44,491 nucleotides of DNA, from contig NZ_JAILXP010000007.1 of NCBI RefSeq assembly GCF_020740895.1, positions 1 to 44,491 on the forward strand, written 5' to 3'. The translations under genes and the position numbers were made by a program. Position 1 is the first letter of the stretch. Each line of letters begins with the position of its first letter. This document shows positions 7,874 through 16,651 of this stretch, piece by piece. This stretch comes from Streptomyces sp. UNOB3_S3. Lineage in GTDB: Bacteria > Actinomycetota > Actinomycetes > Streptomycetales > Streptomycetaceae. Under the pieces are notes generated by a model that worked only from the letters and a program-made list of their open reading frames with translations, was not told the DNA's origin and made no database searches.

Positions 7874-8243
7874 GCCGGCCATTCTGGCAGGCGCCTCCGG
7901 CAGGCGTCGGCGCTCCGGAGCGCGGCCGGAATGGATGCCTGAGTCGACTACCATCGTGGGCGTTTTGTTGACGTCCGGGAGGAAACGGCCCGGCTGGGGA
8001 AGGGAGTGGGCGGTCATGACCCCGTCGGCTCGCTCCTGGTGCGCAAGTGGCCTGAGTGGCAGTCGTGGCGCCATCGCCCATGGTTCCCGCCTTGACGGGA
8101 ATCACCGCGTGACACCCATCACTTTGGCCGGGCAAATCGGACACCATCTTTGTGCACGCGTTCACAAAGGCATAGCCTGCGTTCAACAGGGCGGTTCTGG
8201 GACAAGGCGCTGCCCGCAGCCCCGCTCTACCCGCAGGAGCACC
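7874..8243. other. Divergent intergenic region between glutaredoxin and rex genes
   Basis: This 370-base region contains no convincing gene. Its rex-proximal half holds the Rex operator and promoter (8149-8178). A TTGACG at about 8092 may be the -35 of an additional upstream promoter. The glutaredoxin-proximal half shows no feature I can support. Confidence 0.55.
8149..8178 (+). promoter_or_regulatory. Rex operator (ROP) overlapping the rex-hemACD promoter
   Basis: TTGTGCACGCGTTCACAA (8150-8167) is an 18-bp inverted repeat with a single mismatched pair. It matches the Rex operator (TTGTGAACGCGTTCACAA) at 17 of 18 positions. TTTGTG (8149-8154) and TAGCCT (8173-8178) are spaced 18 nt apart and form a plausible promoter, so Rex would sit over the -35 and spacer. 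The rex start codon is 76 bases downstream of the operator. This implies NADH/NAD-sensitive autoregulation. Confidence 0.88.
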
Positions 8244-9023
8244 GTGGCAACTGGCCGAACTCACCGACCGGCGACCCGAAGCCGAGGGATCCCCGAGGCC
8301 ACCGTCGCCCGGCTACCGCTGTATCTGCGCGCGCTGACCGCGCTCTCCGAGCGCTCGGTCCCCACGGTCTCCTCCGAGGAGCTGGCCGCCGCGGCGGGCG
8401 TGAACTCCGCCAAGCTGCGCAAGGACTTCAGCTACCTCGGCTCGTACGGCACCCGCGGCGTGGGCTACGACGTGGAGTACCTCGTCTACCAGATCTCGCG
8501 CGAGCTCGGCCTCACCCAGGACTGGCCGGTCGTCATCGTCGGCATCGGAAACCTCGGCGCGGCCCTCGCCAACTACGGCGGCTTCGCCTCCCGCGGCTTC
8601 CGGGTCGCGGCCCTGATCGACGCCGACCCCGCGATGGCCGGGAAGCCGGTCGCCGGGCTGCCCGTGCGGCACACCGACGAACTCGAGTCGATCATCCGTG
8701 ACAACGGCGTCTCCATCGGTGTCATCGCGACCCCGGCCGGCGCCGCCCAGCAGGTCTGCGACCGGCTCGTCACCGCCGGTGTCACCTCGATCCTCAACTT
8801 CGCGCCGACCGTGCTCTCCGTGCCCGAGGGCGTGGACGTGCGCAAGGTCGACCTCTCCATCGAGCTGCAGATCCTCGCCTTCCACGAGCAGCGCAAGGCG
8901 GGCGAGGAGACCGGCCCGGCGGCCGCCGCCGCGTCCCGCGCCGGGACGCCCGCGCGCACGGCCCCGGGCACGGGCGGCGGAAAGGGACCGGAGGGGGACG
9001 TCCCCGCCGTGATGCCGGCATGA
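8244..9023 (+). CDS. rex: Redox-sensing transcriptional repressor Rex
   Basis: The product is 259 aa. A winged helix-turn-helix spans about 17-80 (SRGIPEATVARLPLYLRAL, then VNSAKLRKDFSYLGSYGTRG). A Rossmann domain follows, with the GIGNLG dinucleotide signature at 100-105. It ends in the domain-swap helix LSIELQILAFHEQRK and an Ala/Gly-rich tail. Rex binds its operator when NAD+ is high and releases it when NADH rises, derepressing respiratory genes. The GTG at 8244 has GGAG 5 nt upstream. Its stop overlaps the hemA ATG by 4 nt (ATGA), so rex is the first gene of rex-hemA-hemC-hemD(-hemB). Confidence 0.97.
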   Translation: MATGRTHRPATRSRGIPEATVARLPLYLRALTALSERSVPTVSSEELAAAAGVNSAKLRKDFSYLGSYGTRGVGYDVEYLVYQISRELGLTQDWPVVIVGIGNLGAALANYGGFASRGFRVAALIDADPAMAGKPVAGLPVRHTDELESIIRDNGVSIGVIATPAGAAQQVCDRLVTAGVTSILNFAPTVLSVPEGVDVRKVDLSIELQILAFHEQRKAGEETGPAAAAASRAGTPARTAPGTGGGKGPEGDVPAVMPA

Positions 9024-10417
9024 GTCTTCTGGTCGTCGGCCTCAGCCACCGCAGCGCGCCGGTGAGCGTGCTGGAGCGGGCCGCGCTCGCCCGCGAGACA
9101 CAGGCCCGTCTCGCGCACGACGCGCTGGCCGCCGAGCCCGCCACCGAGGCGGCGGTGCTGGCCACCTGCAACCGCATCGAGCTCTACGCCGACGTGGACA
9201 AGTTCCACGCCGGTGTGGCCGAGCTGTCCACGCTGCTCGCCCACCACTCGGGCGTCGGCCTGGACGAGCTCACTCCGTATCTCTATGTGCACTACGAGGA
9301 CCGGGCCGTCCACCACCTCTTCTCGGTGGCGTGCGGGCTGGACTCGATGGTCGTCGGCGAGGGCCAGATCCTCGGCCAGATCAAGGACGCCCTCGCCCTC
9401 GGCCAGGAGCTCCACACCGCCGGCCGGCTGCTGAACGACCTGTTCCAGCAGGCCCTGCGGGTCGGCAAGCGCGCCCACAGCGAGACCGGCATCGACAAGG
9501 CCGGCCAGTCCCTGGTGACCTTCGGCCTCGAACGCCTCGCCTCCGGCGAACCGGTGGCCGACTGGGTCGCGGGCAAGCGCGCCCTGGTCATCGGCGCGGG
9601 CTCGATGTCCTCGCTCGCGGCCGCCACGCTCGCGCGCGCGGGCGTCGTCCACGTGGCGATCGCCAACCGCACGGTCGAGCGCGCGGAGCGGCTCGCCGAG
9701 ATCCTCACCGCCCCGGGTGCCCCCGGCGCCGTCACGGCGAAGGCGGTGGAGATGACCGCCGTGCCCGCGGAGCTGGCGATCGCCGACATCGTGGTGTCGT
9801 GCACGGGCGCGACGGGCCTGGTGCTGACGATCGACGTCGTCCGGGAGGCCCTCGCGGGCCGCGCCGGCACCGGCCCGGCCACCGCGCAGGCGCGCACGGA
9901 CGAGGACCTCGCCCTGCTCGACCTCGCCATGCCCCGCGACATCGACGCCGCCGTCCACCGCCTGGAAGGCGCCCGGCTCGTCGATATCGAGACCCTGGCC
10001 GAGGCCTCCGCCGACGCTCCCATGGCCGCCGACGTCGACCAGGTGCGCACCATCGTCTCCGACGAGGTCGCCGCCTTCGGCGCCGCCCAGCGCGCCGCGC
10101 ACATCACGCCCACCGTGGTGGCCCTGCGCACCATGGCCGCCGATGTCGTGGCCGGGGAGATGGCCCGGCTCAACGGCCGGCTGCCCGGCCTCGACGACAA
10201 GCAGCGCGCGGAGATCACACAGACCGTGCGCCGCGTCGTCGACAAGCTCCTGCACGCGCCCACCGTCCGGGTCAAGGAACTCGCCTCGACCCCCGGCGGC
10301 GCGGGCTACGCCGACGCCCTGCGGGAGCTCTTCGACCTCGACCCGCAAGCGGTCGCCGCCGTCAGCAAGGCGGACCCGCAACACGGTCGCCCCAACACAG
10401 CACGGGAGTCGGCATGA
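9020..10417 (+). CDS. hemA: Glutamyl-tRNA reductase
   Basis: The product is 465 aa and carries out the first committed step of C5-pathway heme synthesis: glutamyl-tRNA(Glu) plus NADPH to glutamate-1-semialdehyde. The catalytic cysteine is Cys50 in LATCNRIELY. The substrate domain has the conserved AVHHLFSVACGLDSMVVGEG block. A Rossmann NADPH site (ALVIGAGSMSSLAA) is followed by the dimerisation helix domain. It overlaps rex and hemC by 4 nt each, so translation is coupled. Its product is used by hemL, which lies about 13 kb downstream in this window. Length and motifs are complete. Confidence 0.97.
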   Translation: MSLLVVGLSHRSAPVSVLERAALARETQARLAHDALAAEPATEAAVLATCNRIELYADVDKFHAGVAELSTLLAHHSGVGLDELTPYLYVHYEDRAVHHLFSVACGLDSMVVGEGQILGQIKDALALGQELHTAGRLLNDLFQQALRVGKRAHSETGIDKAGQSLVTFGLERLASGEPVADWVAGKRALVIGAGSMSSLAAATLARAGVVHVAIANRTVERAERLAEILTAPGAPGAVTAKAVEMTAVPAELAIADIVVSCTGATGLVLTIDVVREALAGRAGTGPATAQARTDEDLALLDLAMPRDIDAAVHRLEGARLVDIETLAEASADAPMAADVDQVRTIVSDEVAAFGAAQRAAHITPTVVALRTMAADVVAGEMARLNGRLPGLDDKQRAEITQTVRRVVDKLLHAPTVRVKELASTPGGAGYADALRELFDLDPQAVAAVSKADPQHGRPNTARESA

Positions 10418-11385
10418 ACGACACCACCGCCACGGCGCCCCTGCGACTGGGCACCCGGCGCAGCAAGCTGGCCATGGCCCAGTCCGGGATGGTGGCCGAA
10501 TCCGTACGGCGGCTCACCGGCCGCCCGGTCGAGCTCGTCGAGATCACCACCTACGGTGATGTCTCGCGCGAGGCCCTCGCACAGATCGGCGGCACCGGCG
10601 TCTTCGTCTCCGCGCTGCGCGACGCGCTGCTCGCGGGCGAGATCGACTTCGCCGTCCACTCGCTGAAGGACCTGCCGACCGCCCAGCCGGACGACCTCGC
10701 CCTCGCCGCGATCCCGGTCCGCGAGGACCCGCGCGACGTGCTGGTCGCCCGCGACGGGCTGACCTTCGAGACCCTTCCCAAGGGCGCGAGGATCGGCACC
10801 GGCTCACCGCGCCGCATGGCCCAGCTCAACGCCTGGGCCCGCGCGCTGGGTCTGGAGATCGAGACCGTGCCGATCCGCGGCAACATCGACACCCGCATCG
10901 GCTACGTCACCAGTGGTGAACTGGACGCCGTCGTACTGGCCGCCGCCGGGCTCAACCGGATCGGCCGGATCGGCGAGGCGACCCAGTTCCTCACGCCCGA
11001 CACCGTTTTGCCCGCCCCCGGCCAGGGGGCCCTGGCGATCGAGTGCGCAGTGACCAACGCACCCCTCGCCGCCACGCTCGCCGAGCTCGACGATCCGCAC
11101 ACGCGGCTCGCCGTCACCGCCGAGCGGTCCCTGCTCGCCGCGCTCGAAGCCGGATGCAGCGCACCCGTGGGTGCGCTCGCCGACTTCCAGGGCGACGAGA
11201 AGGCTGTCACCGAAATGCGCCTGCGCGGCGTCGTCGGCACGACCGACGGCTCCACGCTGGTGCAGCTGTCCACCACCGGTCCCGTACCCGCGTCCGACGA
11301 GGACGCCCTTGCTCTCGGCCGCGCTCTCGCCGCCGAGATGCTCGACAAGGGTGCGGCCGGTCTTATGGGGGAGCGAGCACTTTGA
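10414..11385 (+). CDS. hemC: Porphobilinogen deaminase (hydroxymethylbilane synthase)
   Basis: The product is 323 aa and polymerises four porphobilinogens into hydroxymethylbilane. Key segments are LRLGTRRSKLAMAQ at the N-terminus, HSLKDLPT with the catalytic Asp region (about 82-89), and GSPRRMAQL. The dipyrromethane-cofactor Cys248 lies in LEAGCSAPVGA. The ATG at 10414 overlaps the hemA stop by 4 nt, and the gene overlaps hemD by 4 nt at its own stop. All active-site residues expected for the family are visible. Confidence 0.97.
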   Translation: MNDTTATAPLRLGTRRSKLAMAQSGMVAESVRRLTGRPVELVEITTYGDVSREALAQIGGTGVFVSALRDALLAGEIDFAVHSLKDLPTAQPDDLALAAIPVREDPRDVLVARDGLTFETLPKGARIGTGSPRRMAQLNAWARALGLEIETVPIRGNIDTRIGYVTSGELDAVVLAAAGLNRIGRIGEATQFLTPDTVLPAPGQGALAIECAVTNAPLAATLAELDDPHTRLAVTAERSLLAALEAGCSAPVGALADFQGDEKAVTEMRLRGVVGTTDGSTLVQLSTTGPVPASDEDALALGRALAAEMLDKGAAGLMGERAL

Positions 11386-13031
11386 ACCCCACCGCCCCGA
11401 ACCACCCCGCGCACGGGCACGTCACCTTCCTCGGTGCCGGCCCCGGAGACCCGGGTCTGCTGACGCTGCGTGCCGTGGAGGCGCTGGCGGCCGCGGACGT
11501 CCTGATCGCCGACCCGCAGGTGCTCGACGTGGTGCGTACGCACGCCCGCAGCACCGTGGACATGCCTGTCCAGACGGTGACCGACGAGGCGTCAAAAACC
11601 GCTGACGTCTCCGTTCTCAGGGACACCGCCAATCTTGTCATGTCGGCCGCGCGCGGCGGCAAGCGGGTCGTCCGTGCGGTGCTCGGCGACCCCGGCCTCG
11701 ACGGCGACGCCGGCGAGGAGATGCTGGCCTGCGCCGCCGAGGGCATCACCTTCGAGGTCGTGCCCGGCGTCGCCACCGCCGTCGGCGTGCCCGCCTACGC
11801 CGGTGTGCCGCTGCGCGACGGCAGGGGCGGTGACGTCCGCTTCGTGGACGCCCGTACCGCCTCCGCCACCTGCTGGGCCGAGGTCGGCGCGAGCCAGGTG
11901 ACGGCGGTGGTCTCCACCACCCTCGACTCGGTCGTGGCCACCGCGGGCGAGCTCGTGGCCGCCGGCCGCAAGGCCGACACCCCGCTCACCGTCACCGTCG
12001 CCGGCACCACCACCCGCCAGCGCACCTGGACGGCCACCCTCGGCACCCTCCAGCAGACGCTGAAGGCCGCCAAGGTGCTGCCCGCCGCCGATGGCGGCCA
12101 GCCCGTCATAGCCGTGGTCGGCGAGCGCAGCGCTGCCGAGCAGCGCGACCGGCTGTCGTGGTTCGAGTCCAAGCCGCTCTTCGGCTGGAACGTGCTCGTC
12201 CCGCGCACCAAGGAGCAGGCCGCCTCGCTCTCCGACCAGCTGCGCTCCTACGGCGCCGTGCCCAGCGAGGTCCCGACCATCGCGGTCGAGCCCCCGCGCA
12301 CCCCGCAGCAGATGGAGCGCGCGGTCAAGGGCCTGGTCACCGGCCGCTACGAGTGGATCGCCTTCACCTCCGTCAACGCCGTCAAGGCCGTCCGCGAGAA
12401 GTTCGAGGAGTACGGCCTCGACGCCCGCGCCTTCGCCGGCATCAAGGTCGCCGCCGTCGGCGAGCAGACCGCCAAGTCGCTGATCGAGTTCGGTGTGAAG
12501 CCGGACCTCGTCCCCTCCGGCGAGCAGTCGGCGGCCGGCCTCCTGGAGGACTGGCCCCCCTACGACCCGGTCTTCGACCCGATCGACCGTGTCTTCCTGC
12601 CCCGCGCCGACATCGCCACCGAGACCCTGGTGGCCGGCCTGATCGAGCTGGGCTGGGAGGTCGACGACGTCACGGCCTACCGGACCGTACGGGCCTCGCC
12701 GCCGCCGGCCGAGACCCGCGAGGCGATCAAGGGCGGCGGCTTCGACGCCGTGCTGTTCACCTCGTCCTCCACCGTGCGGAACCTCGTCGGCATCGCCGGC
12801 AAGCCGCACAATGTCACCGTCATCGCCTGCATCGGCCCCGCCACCGCGAAGACCGCGGAGGAACACGGCCTGCGGGTGGACGTGCTGTCGCCCGAGCCCT
12901 CGGTGCACAAGCTGGCCGAGGCGCTCGCGGAGTTCGGCGCGGCCCGGCGCGACGCGGCCCTGGAGGCCGGCGACCCGGTCACCCGCCCGAGCGAGCGGCG
13001 GCCCGGATCGCGTAGAAGGGCACGGAGTTGA
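11382..13031 (+). CDS. hemD: Fused SUMT-like domain and uroporphyrinogen-III synthase
   Basis: The product is 549 aa from TTG 11382, overlapping the hemC stop. Residues about 12-245 resemble the uroporphyrinogen-III C-methyltransferase (SUMT/CobA) fold: the N-terminal [19 protein letters not shown] loop is intact. The usual GGDPFVFGRGGEE loop, however, is replaced by [15 protein letters not shown]. Residues about 265-520 are HemD, starting [16 protein letters not shown], with [10 protein letters not shown] and [12 protein letters not shown] repeats of the two-domain synthase. HemD cyclises hydroxymethylbilane to uroporphyrinogen III. The methyltransferase half may be inactive. The tail is Arg/Glu-rich and overlaps the hemB TTG start. 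Confidence 0.93.
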   Translation: MNPTAPNHPAHGHVTFLGAGPGDPGLLTLRAVEALAAADVLIADPQVLDVVRTHARSTVDMPVQTVTDEASKTADVSVLRDTANLVMSAARGGKRVVRAVLGDPGLDGDAGEEMLACAAEGITFEVVPGVATAVGVPAYAGVPLRDGRGGDVRFVDARTASATCWAEVGASQVTAVVSTTLDSVVATAGELVAAGRKADTPLTVTVAGTTTRQRTWTATLGTLQQTLKAAKVLPAADGGQPVIAVVGERSAAEQRDRLSWFESKPLFGWNVLVPRTKEQAASLSDQLRSYGAVPSEVPTIAVEPPRTPQQMERAVKGLVTGRYEWIAFTSVNAVKAVREKFEEYGLDARAFAGIKVAAVGEQTAKSLIEFGVKPDLVPSGEQSAAGLLEDWPPYDPVFDPIDRVFLPRADIATETLVAGLIELGWEVDDVTAYRTVRASPPPAETREAIKGGGFDAVLFTSSSTVRNLVGIAGKPHNVTVIACIGPATAKTAEEHGLRVDVLSPEPSVHKLAEALAEFGAARRDAALEAGDPVTRPSERRPGSRRRARS

Positions 13032-14020
13032 GCACCACGTACGGCACGTTCCCGGGGTCCCGGCCCCGGCGGCTCCGCACCACCCCGGCCATGCGCCGGA
13101 TGGTCGCCGAGCACCGGCTGCACCCGTCCGACCTGATCCTTCCCGCCTTCGTGCGGGAGGGCGCGGCCGAACCGGTGCCGATCTCGGCCATGCCCGGGGT
13201 CGTCCAGCACACCCGCGACACCCTCCGCAAGGCCGCCGTCGAGGCGCTGGAGGCGGGCGTCGCCGGGATCATGCTCTTCGGCGTCCCCGAGGAGGCCAAG
13301 AAGGACGCCCTCGGCACCGCCGGCACCGACCCCGACGGCATCCTCCAGGTCGCCATCCGCGATGTGAAGGCCGAGGTCGGCGACGAACTCGTCATCATGT
13401 CCGACCTCTGCCTGGACGAGTACACCGACCACGGCCACTGCGGCGTCCTCGACGACGGGGGCCGTGTCGACAACGACGCCACCCTCGAGCGCTACGCCGA
13501 GATGGCCCAGGTCCAGGCCGACGCCGGCGTCCACGTCGTGGGCCCCAGCGGAATGATGGACGGTCAGGTCGGCGTCATCCGCGACGCCCTCGACCAGACC
13601 GGCCACGAGGACGTGTCGATCCTCGCCTACACCGCCAAGTACGCGTCCGCGTTCTACGGACCGTTCCGCGAGGCCGTCGGCTCCTCCCTCCAGGGCGACC
13701 GCAAGACCTACCAGCAGGACCCGGCCAACCTCCGCGAGTCGATGCGCGAGCTCGAACTCGACCTCGCCGAGGGCGCCGACATGGTCATGGTCAAGCCCGC
13801 CCTGCCCTACCTCGACGTCCTCGCCAAGGTCGCCGAGAGCGTCGACGTGCCCGTCGCCGCCTACCAGATCTCCGGCGAGTACGCGATGATCGAGGCCGCC
13901 GCCGCCAACGGCTGGATCGACCGCGACCGCGCCATCATGGAGACCCTCACCGGCATCAAGCGCGCCGGCGCGAACATGATTCTCACGTACTGGGCCACGG
14001 AGGTCGCGCGGCAGCTCTAG
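13028..14020 (+). CDS. hemB: Delta-aminolevulinic acid dehydratase (porphobilinogen synthase)
   Basis: The product is 330 aa from TTG 13028, which overlaps the hemD stop and has a GGCACGGAG purine stretch upstream. It condenses two 5-aminolevulinates to porphobilinogen. The Schiff-base lysines are K204 ([13 protein letters not shown]) and K256 ([12 protein letters not shown]). The metal motif reads [14 protein letters not shown] at 126-139. The middle cysteine of the zinc type (DxCxC) is Asp here, so this is the less strictly zinc-dependent class that also uses magnesium. It is the last gene of the rex-hem operon and is followed by a strong terminator. Confidence 0.97.
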   Translation: MSTTYGTFPGSRPRRLRTTPAMRRMVAEHRLHPSDLILPAFVREGAAEPVPISAMPGVVQHTRDTLRKAAVEALEAGVAGIMLFGVPEEAKKDALGTAGTDPDGILQVAIRDVKAEVGDELVIMSDLCLDEYTDHGHCGVLDDGGRVDNDATLERYAEMAQVQADAGVHVVGPSGMMDGQVGVIRDALDQTGHEDVSILAYTAKYASAFYGPFREAVGSSLQGDRKTYQQDPANLRESMRELELDLAEGADMVMVKPALPYLDVLAKVAESVDVPVAAYQISGEYAMIEAAAANGWIDRDRAIMETLTGIKRAGANMILTYWATEVARQL

Positions 14021-14049
14021 CCGCCCCCCACCCGCCCGTCACACAGCGC

Positions 14050-14094
14050 GATGGCGGCGTTCCCCGGCCGACGAGGCCCCGGAACGCCGCCATC
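14050..14094 (+). terminator. Terminator of the rex-hemACDB operon
   Basis: GATGGCGGCGTTCC (14050-14063) is perfectly inverted at 14081-14094 with a 17-nt loop, 29 bases after the hemB stop. Confidence 0.82.
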
Positions 14095-14302
14095 GGCATG
14101 CCCGGCCTGCGAACCCCTCGCCTCCGCTTCCCATTTGCGCAGCTCACGCGAGAGGAGGCGCATAGTTCACGATCGTCACCCACACAGGTCGAGTCTTGGC
14201 GAAATGACGGAGGCGCGGCGTACGCGATCCGACCATGACTACCGTGTGTGTCAGGTCGCTTACCCCGGCGCTTATCGCGGCGCTCATCCCCCGGAGGCGT
14301 GC

Positions 14303-14734
14303 ATGAGCCATGACCCCGAACTCACGGACGACTGGGAGTACACGCTTCAGGTCCCCTCGGACCCCATGGCGCCATGCATCGCGCGCCGCACCCTGCGCAC
14401 CATCTTCGAGGAACACGGCTTCCTGGAACTCGCCGACACCGCCGAGCTCCTCACCTCGGAGCTGGTCACCAACGCCTACCGCTACTCCGACGGACCCGCG
14501 TCCGTACGCGTCAAACGCGAGGGCGACCGCGTCAGGGTCGCCGTCTGGGACACCAACCCCCGACTGCCCGCCCTCGACGGCGTCGCCCTGCCCGACGCCG
14601 AGAACAGCGCCGAACAGGGCCGGGGACTGGGCCTGGTGCAGTGGTGCGCCGACAGCTGGGGCGGCTTCGCCCTGCGCGACCAGCCCCAGGGGCTGGTCGG
14701 CAAGCTCATCTGGTTCGAGCTCGGGGCCGGATGA
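14303..14734 (+). CDS. ATP-binding HATPase_c (anti-sigma regulatory factor type) protein
   Basis: The product is 143 aa and consists of a single GHKL/HATPase_c domain. The N box is ELLTSELVTNAYRYSD (about 49-64), the G1 box is VAVWDTNPRLP, and the G2-like box is EQGRGLGLVQWCADSWG (about 109-125). This is the large Streptomyces family of RsbW/SpoIIAB-like proteins. Some members inhibit sigma factors; most have no known partner. No adjacent sigma factor or anti-anti-sigma gene is present. The ATG at 14303 follows CCGGAGGCGTGC. The gene converges on argS, with only 4 bases between the stop codons and no visible terminator. Confidence 0.88.
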   Translation: MSHDPELTDDWEYTLQVPSDPMAPCIARRTLRTIFEEHGFLELADTAELLTSELVTNAYRYSDGPASVRVKREGDRVRVAVWDTNPRLPALDGVALPDAENSAEQGRGLGLVQWCADSWGGFALRDQPQGLVGKLIWFELGAG

Positions 14735-14738
14735 GGCC

Positions 14739-16493
14739 TCAGAGGCGCTCGGGCGTACGGATGCCGAGCAGCGCCATGCCCCGGTGGAGCGTACGGGCGG
14801 TGAGGTCGCAGAGGAACAGACGGTTCTCCACGAGCTCCGGCGACTCGGCCTTCAGCACCGGGCACTGGTCGTAGAACGTCGTGTACAGCGAGGCCAGCTG
14901 GTAGAGGTACCCGGCCATCTTGTGCGGCGCGTACTCCTCGGCCGCCTCCGCCACCGTCGCCGCGAACTGGTCCAGGTGCAGACCCAGGGCGCGCTCGGCC
15001 GGGGCCAGCGGCAGCTCCGGGTGCGCGACCGGGCCCGCCTCGCCCGCCTTGCGCAGGATCGACTGGATACGGGCGAACGCGTACTGCAGGTACACGGAGG
15101 TGTCGCCGTTGAGGGACACCATCTGGTCCAGGTCGAACTTGTAGTCGCGGGCCGCCGAGGTCGACAGGTCCGCGTACTTCACGGCGCCGATGCCCACCTG
15201 CGCGGCACGCTCGGCGATCTCCTCCTCGGTCAGGTCCCGGGCCTTCTCCCGGACCACGGCACCCGCCCGGTCGATCGCCTCGTCCAGCAGGTCCACCAGC
15301 CGGACCGTCTCGCCCTCACGGGTCTTGAACGGCTTGCCGTCCTTGCCCAGCACCGTGCCGAAGGCGAGCTGCACCGCGTGGACGTCATCGTTGAGCCAGC
15401 CGATCCGGCGGGCCGTCTCGAAGACCATCTTGAAGTGCAGCGACTGCCGGGCGTCCACCACGTACAGCAGGGTGTCCGCCTTCAGGTTCCCCACCCGGTC
15501 GCGGATCGCGGACAGGTCGGTGGCCGCGTAGCCGTAGCCGCCGTCCGACTTCTGCACGATCAGCGGCACCGGATTGCCGTCCGGGCCCTTCACGTCGTCG
15601 AAGAACACGCACAGCGCACCCTCGGAACGGACGGCGACGCCCGACTCCTCCAGCAGCCGGCAGGTCTCCGCCAGCATGTCGTTGTAACCCGACTCGCCCA
15701 CGACGTTCTCGTCGAGGATCTCCATGTCGAGCTTCTCGAAGACCGAGTAGAAGTAGATCTTCGACTCGTCCACGAACTTCTGCCACAGGGCGAGCGTCTC
15801 CTCGTCCCCGGCCTGGAGATCCACCACCCGGCGACGCGCACGCTCCTTGAACTCCGCGTCCGCGTCGAACAGGGCCCGGGCCGCCTTGTACAGACGGTTC
15901 AGGTTGGACATGGCCTCCTCGCCGGAGGCGCCTTCCTTGTGGTCCAGCTCGTGCGGGTGCTCGATCAGGTACTGGATGAGCATGCCGAACTGGGTGCCCC
16001 AGTCGCCGATGTGGTGGCGGCTGATCACCTTCTCGCCGGTGAACTCCAGGATCCGCACCGCCGCGTCACCGATCACCGCGGACCGCAGGTGACCGACGTG
16101 CATCTCCTTCGCCACGTTCGGCTGGGCCCAGTCGATGACCGTCGTGCCCGCCTTCTCCGAGAGCGGCACACCCAGCCGGTCGTCCGCCGCACGGGCCGCC
16201 AGCGTCCGCGTGATCGCACCGTCGGCCACCGTGATGTTGAGGAAGCCCGGGCCCGAGACCTCGATCTCCTTGATCACATCACCGGCCGGCAGGCCCTCGA
16301 CGACCTTCGCCGCCAGCTCCCGCGGATTGCCCTTCAGCTTCTTCGCCAGCGCCAGCATGCCGTTGGCCTGGAAGTCCGCCCGGTCGCTTCGTCGCAGCAG
16401 CGGATCGACGGCACCGGCCTCCGGCAGAGCGGCCGAGAGGGCGTCCGTGATGCGCTGGTCGAGCGTGGAAGCGAGCGAGGGAACCGAAGCCAT
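14739..16493 (-). CDS. argS: Arginyl-tRNA synthetase
   Basis: The product is 584 aa, a class Ia synthetase that charges tRNA-Arg. The ArgRS N-terminal additional domain is followed by [19 protein letters not shown] (HIGH motif as HVGH, about residue 130). A KMSKS-like loop in [20 protein letters not shown] is, as in many ArgRS, not canonical. The DALR anticodon-binding domain begins near [17 protein letters not shown] and ends in the family-typical [11 protein letters not shown] 16493 begins [13 protein letters not shown], a typical start, but no strong ribosome-binding site is visible. It is divergent from lysS, sharing a 158-base promoter region. Confidence 0.96.
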   Translation of the reverse strand: MASVPSLASTLDQRITDALSAALPEAGAVDPLLRRSDRADFQANGMLALAKKLKGNPRELAAKVVEGLPAGDVIKEIEVSGPGFLNITVADGAITRTLAARAADDRLGVPLSEKAGTTVIDWAQPNVAKEMHVGHLRSAVIGDAAVRILEFTGEKVISRHHIGDWGTQFGMLIQYLIEHPHELDHKEGASGEEAMSNLNRLYKAARALFDADAEFKERARRRVVDLQAGDEETLALWQKFVDESKIYFYSVFEKLDMEILDENVVGESGYNDMLAETCRLLEESGVAVRSEGALCVFFDDVKGPDGNPVPLIVQKSDGGYGYAATDLSAIRDRVGNLKADTLLYVVDARQSLHFKMVFETARRIGWLNDDVHAVQLAFGTVLGKDGKPFKTREGETVRLVDLLDEAIDRAGAVVREKARDLTEEEIAERAAQVGIGAVKYADLSTSAARDYKFDLDQMVSLNGDTSVYLQYAFARIQSILRKAGEAGPVAHPELPLAPAERALGLHLDQFAATVAEAAEEYAPHKMAGYLYQLASLYTTFYDQCPVLKAESPELVENRLFLCDLTARTLHRGMALLGIRTPERL

Positions 16494-16651
16494 GGGATGG
16501 GAGCCATTCCGGTAGGCGGCATTTCGAACCCCCCGAGTATCCCACGCGCCTATCACAGACCCCACGGAATTCGCCCGCCCCCGGGCAACCCGTCCGCCCT
16601 CCCGGTCGTCTGGGACAATGGCCCTGCCAGGACCGTAAGGAAGGAAGTGCC

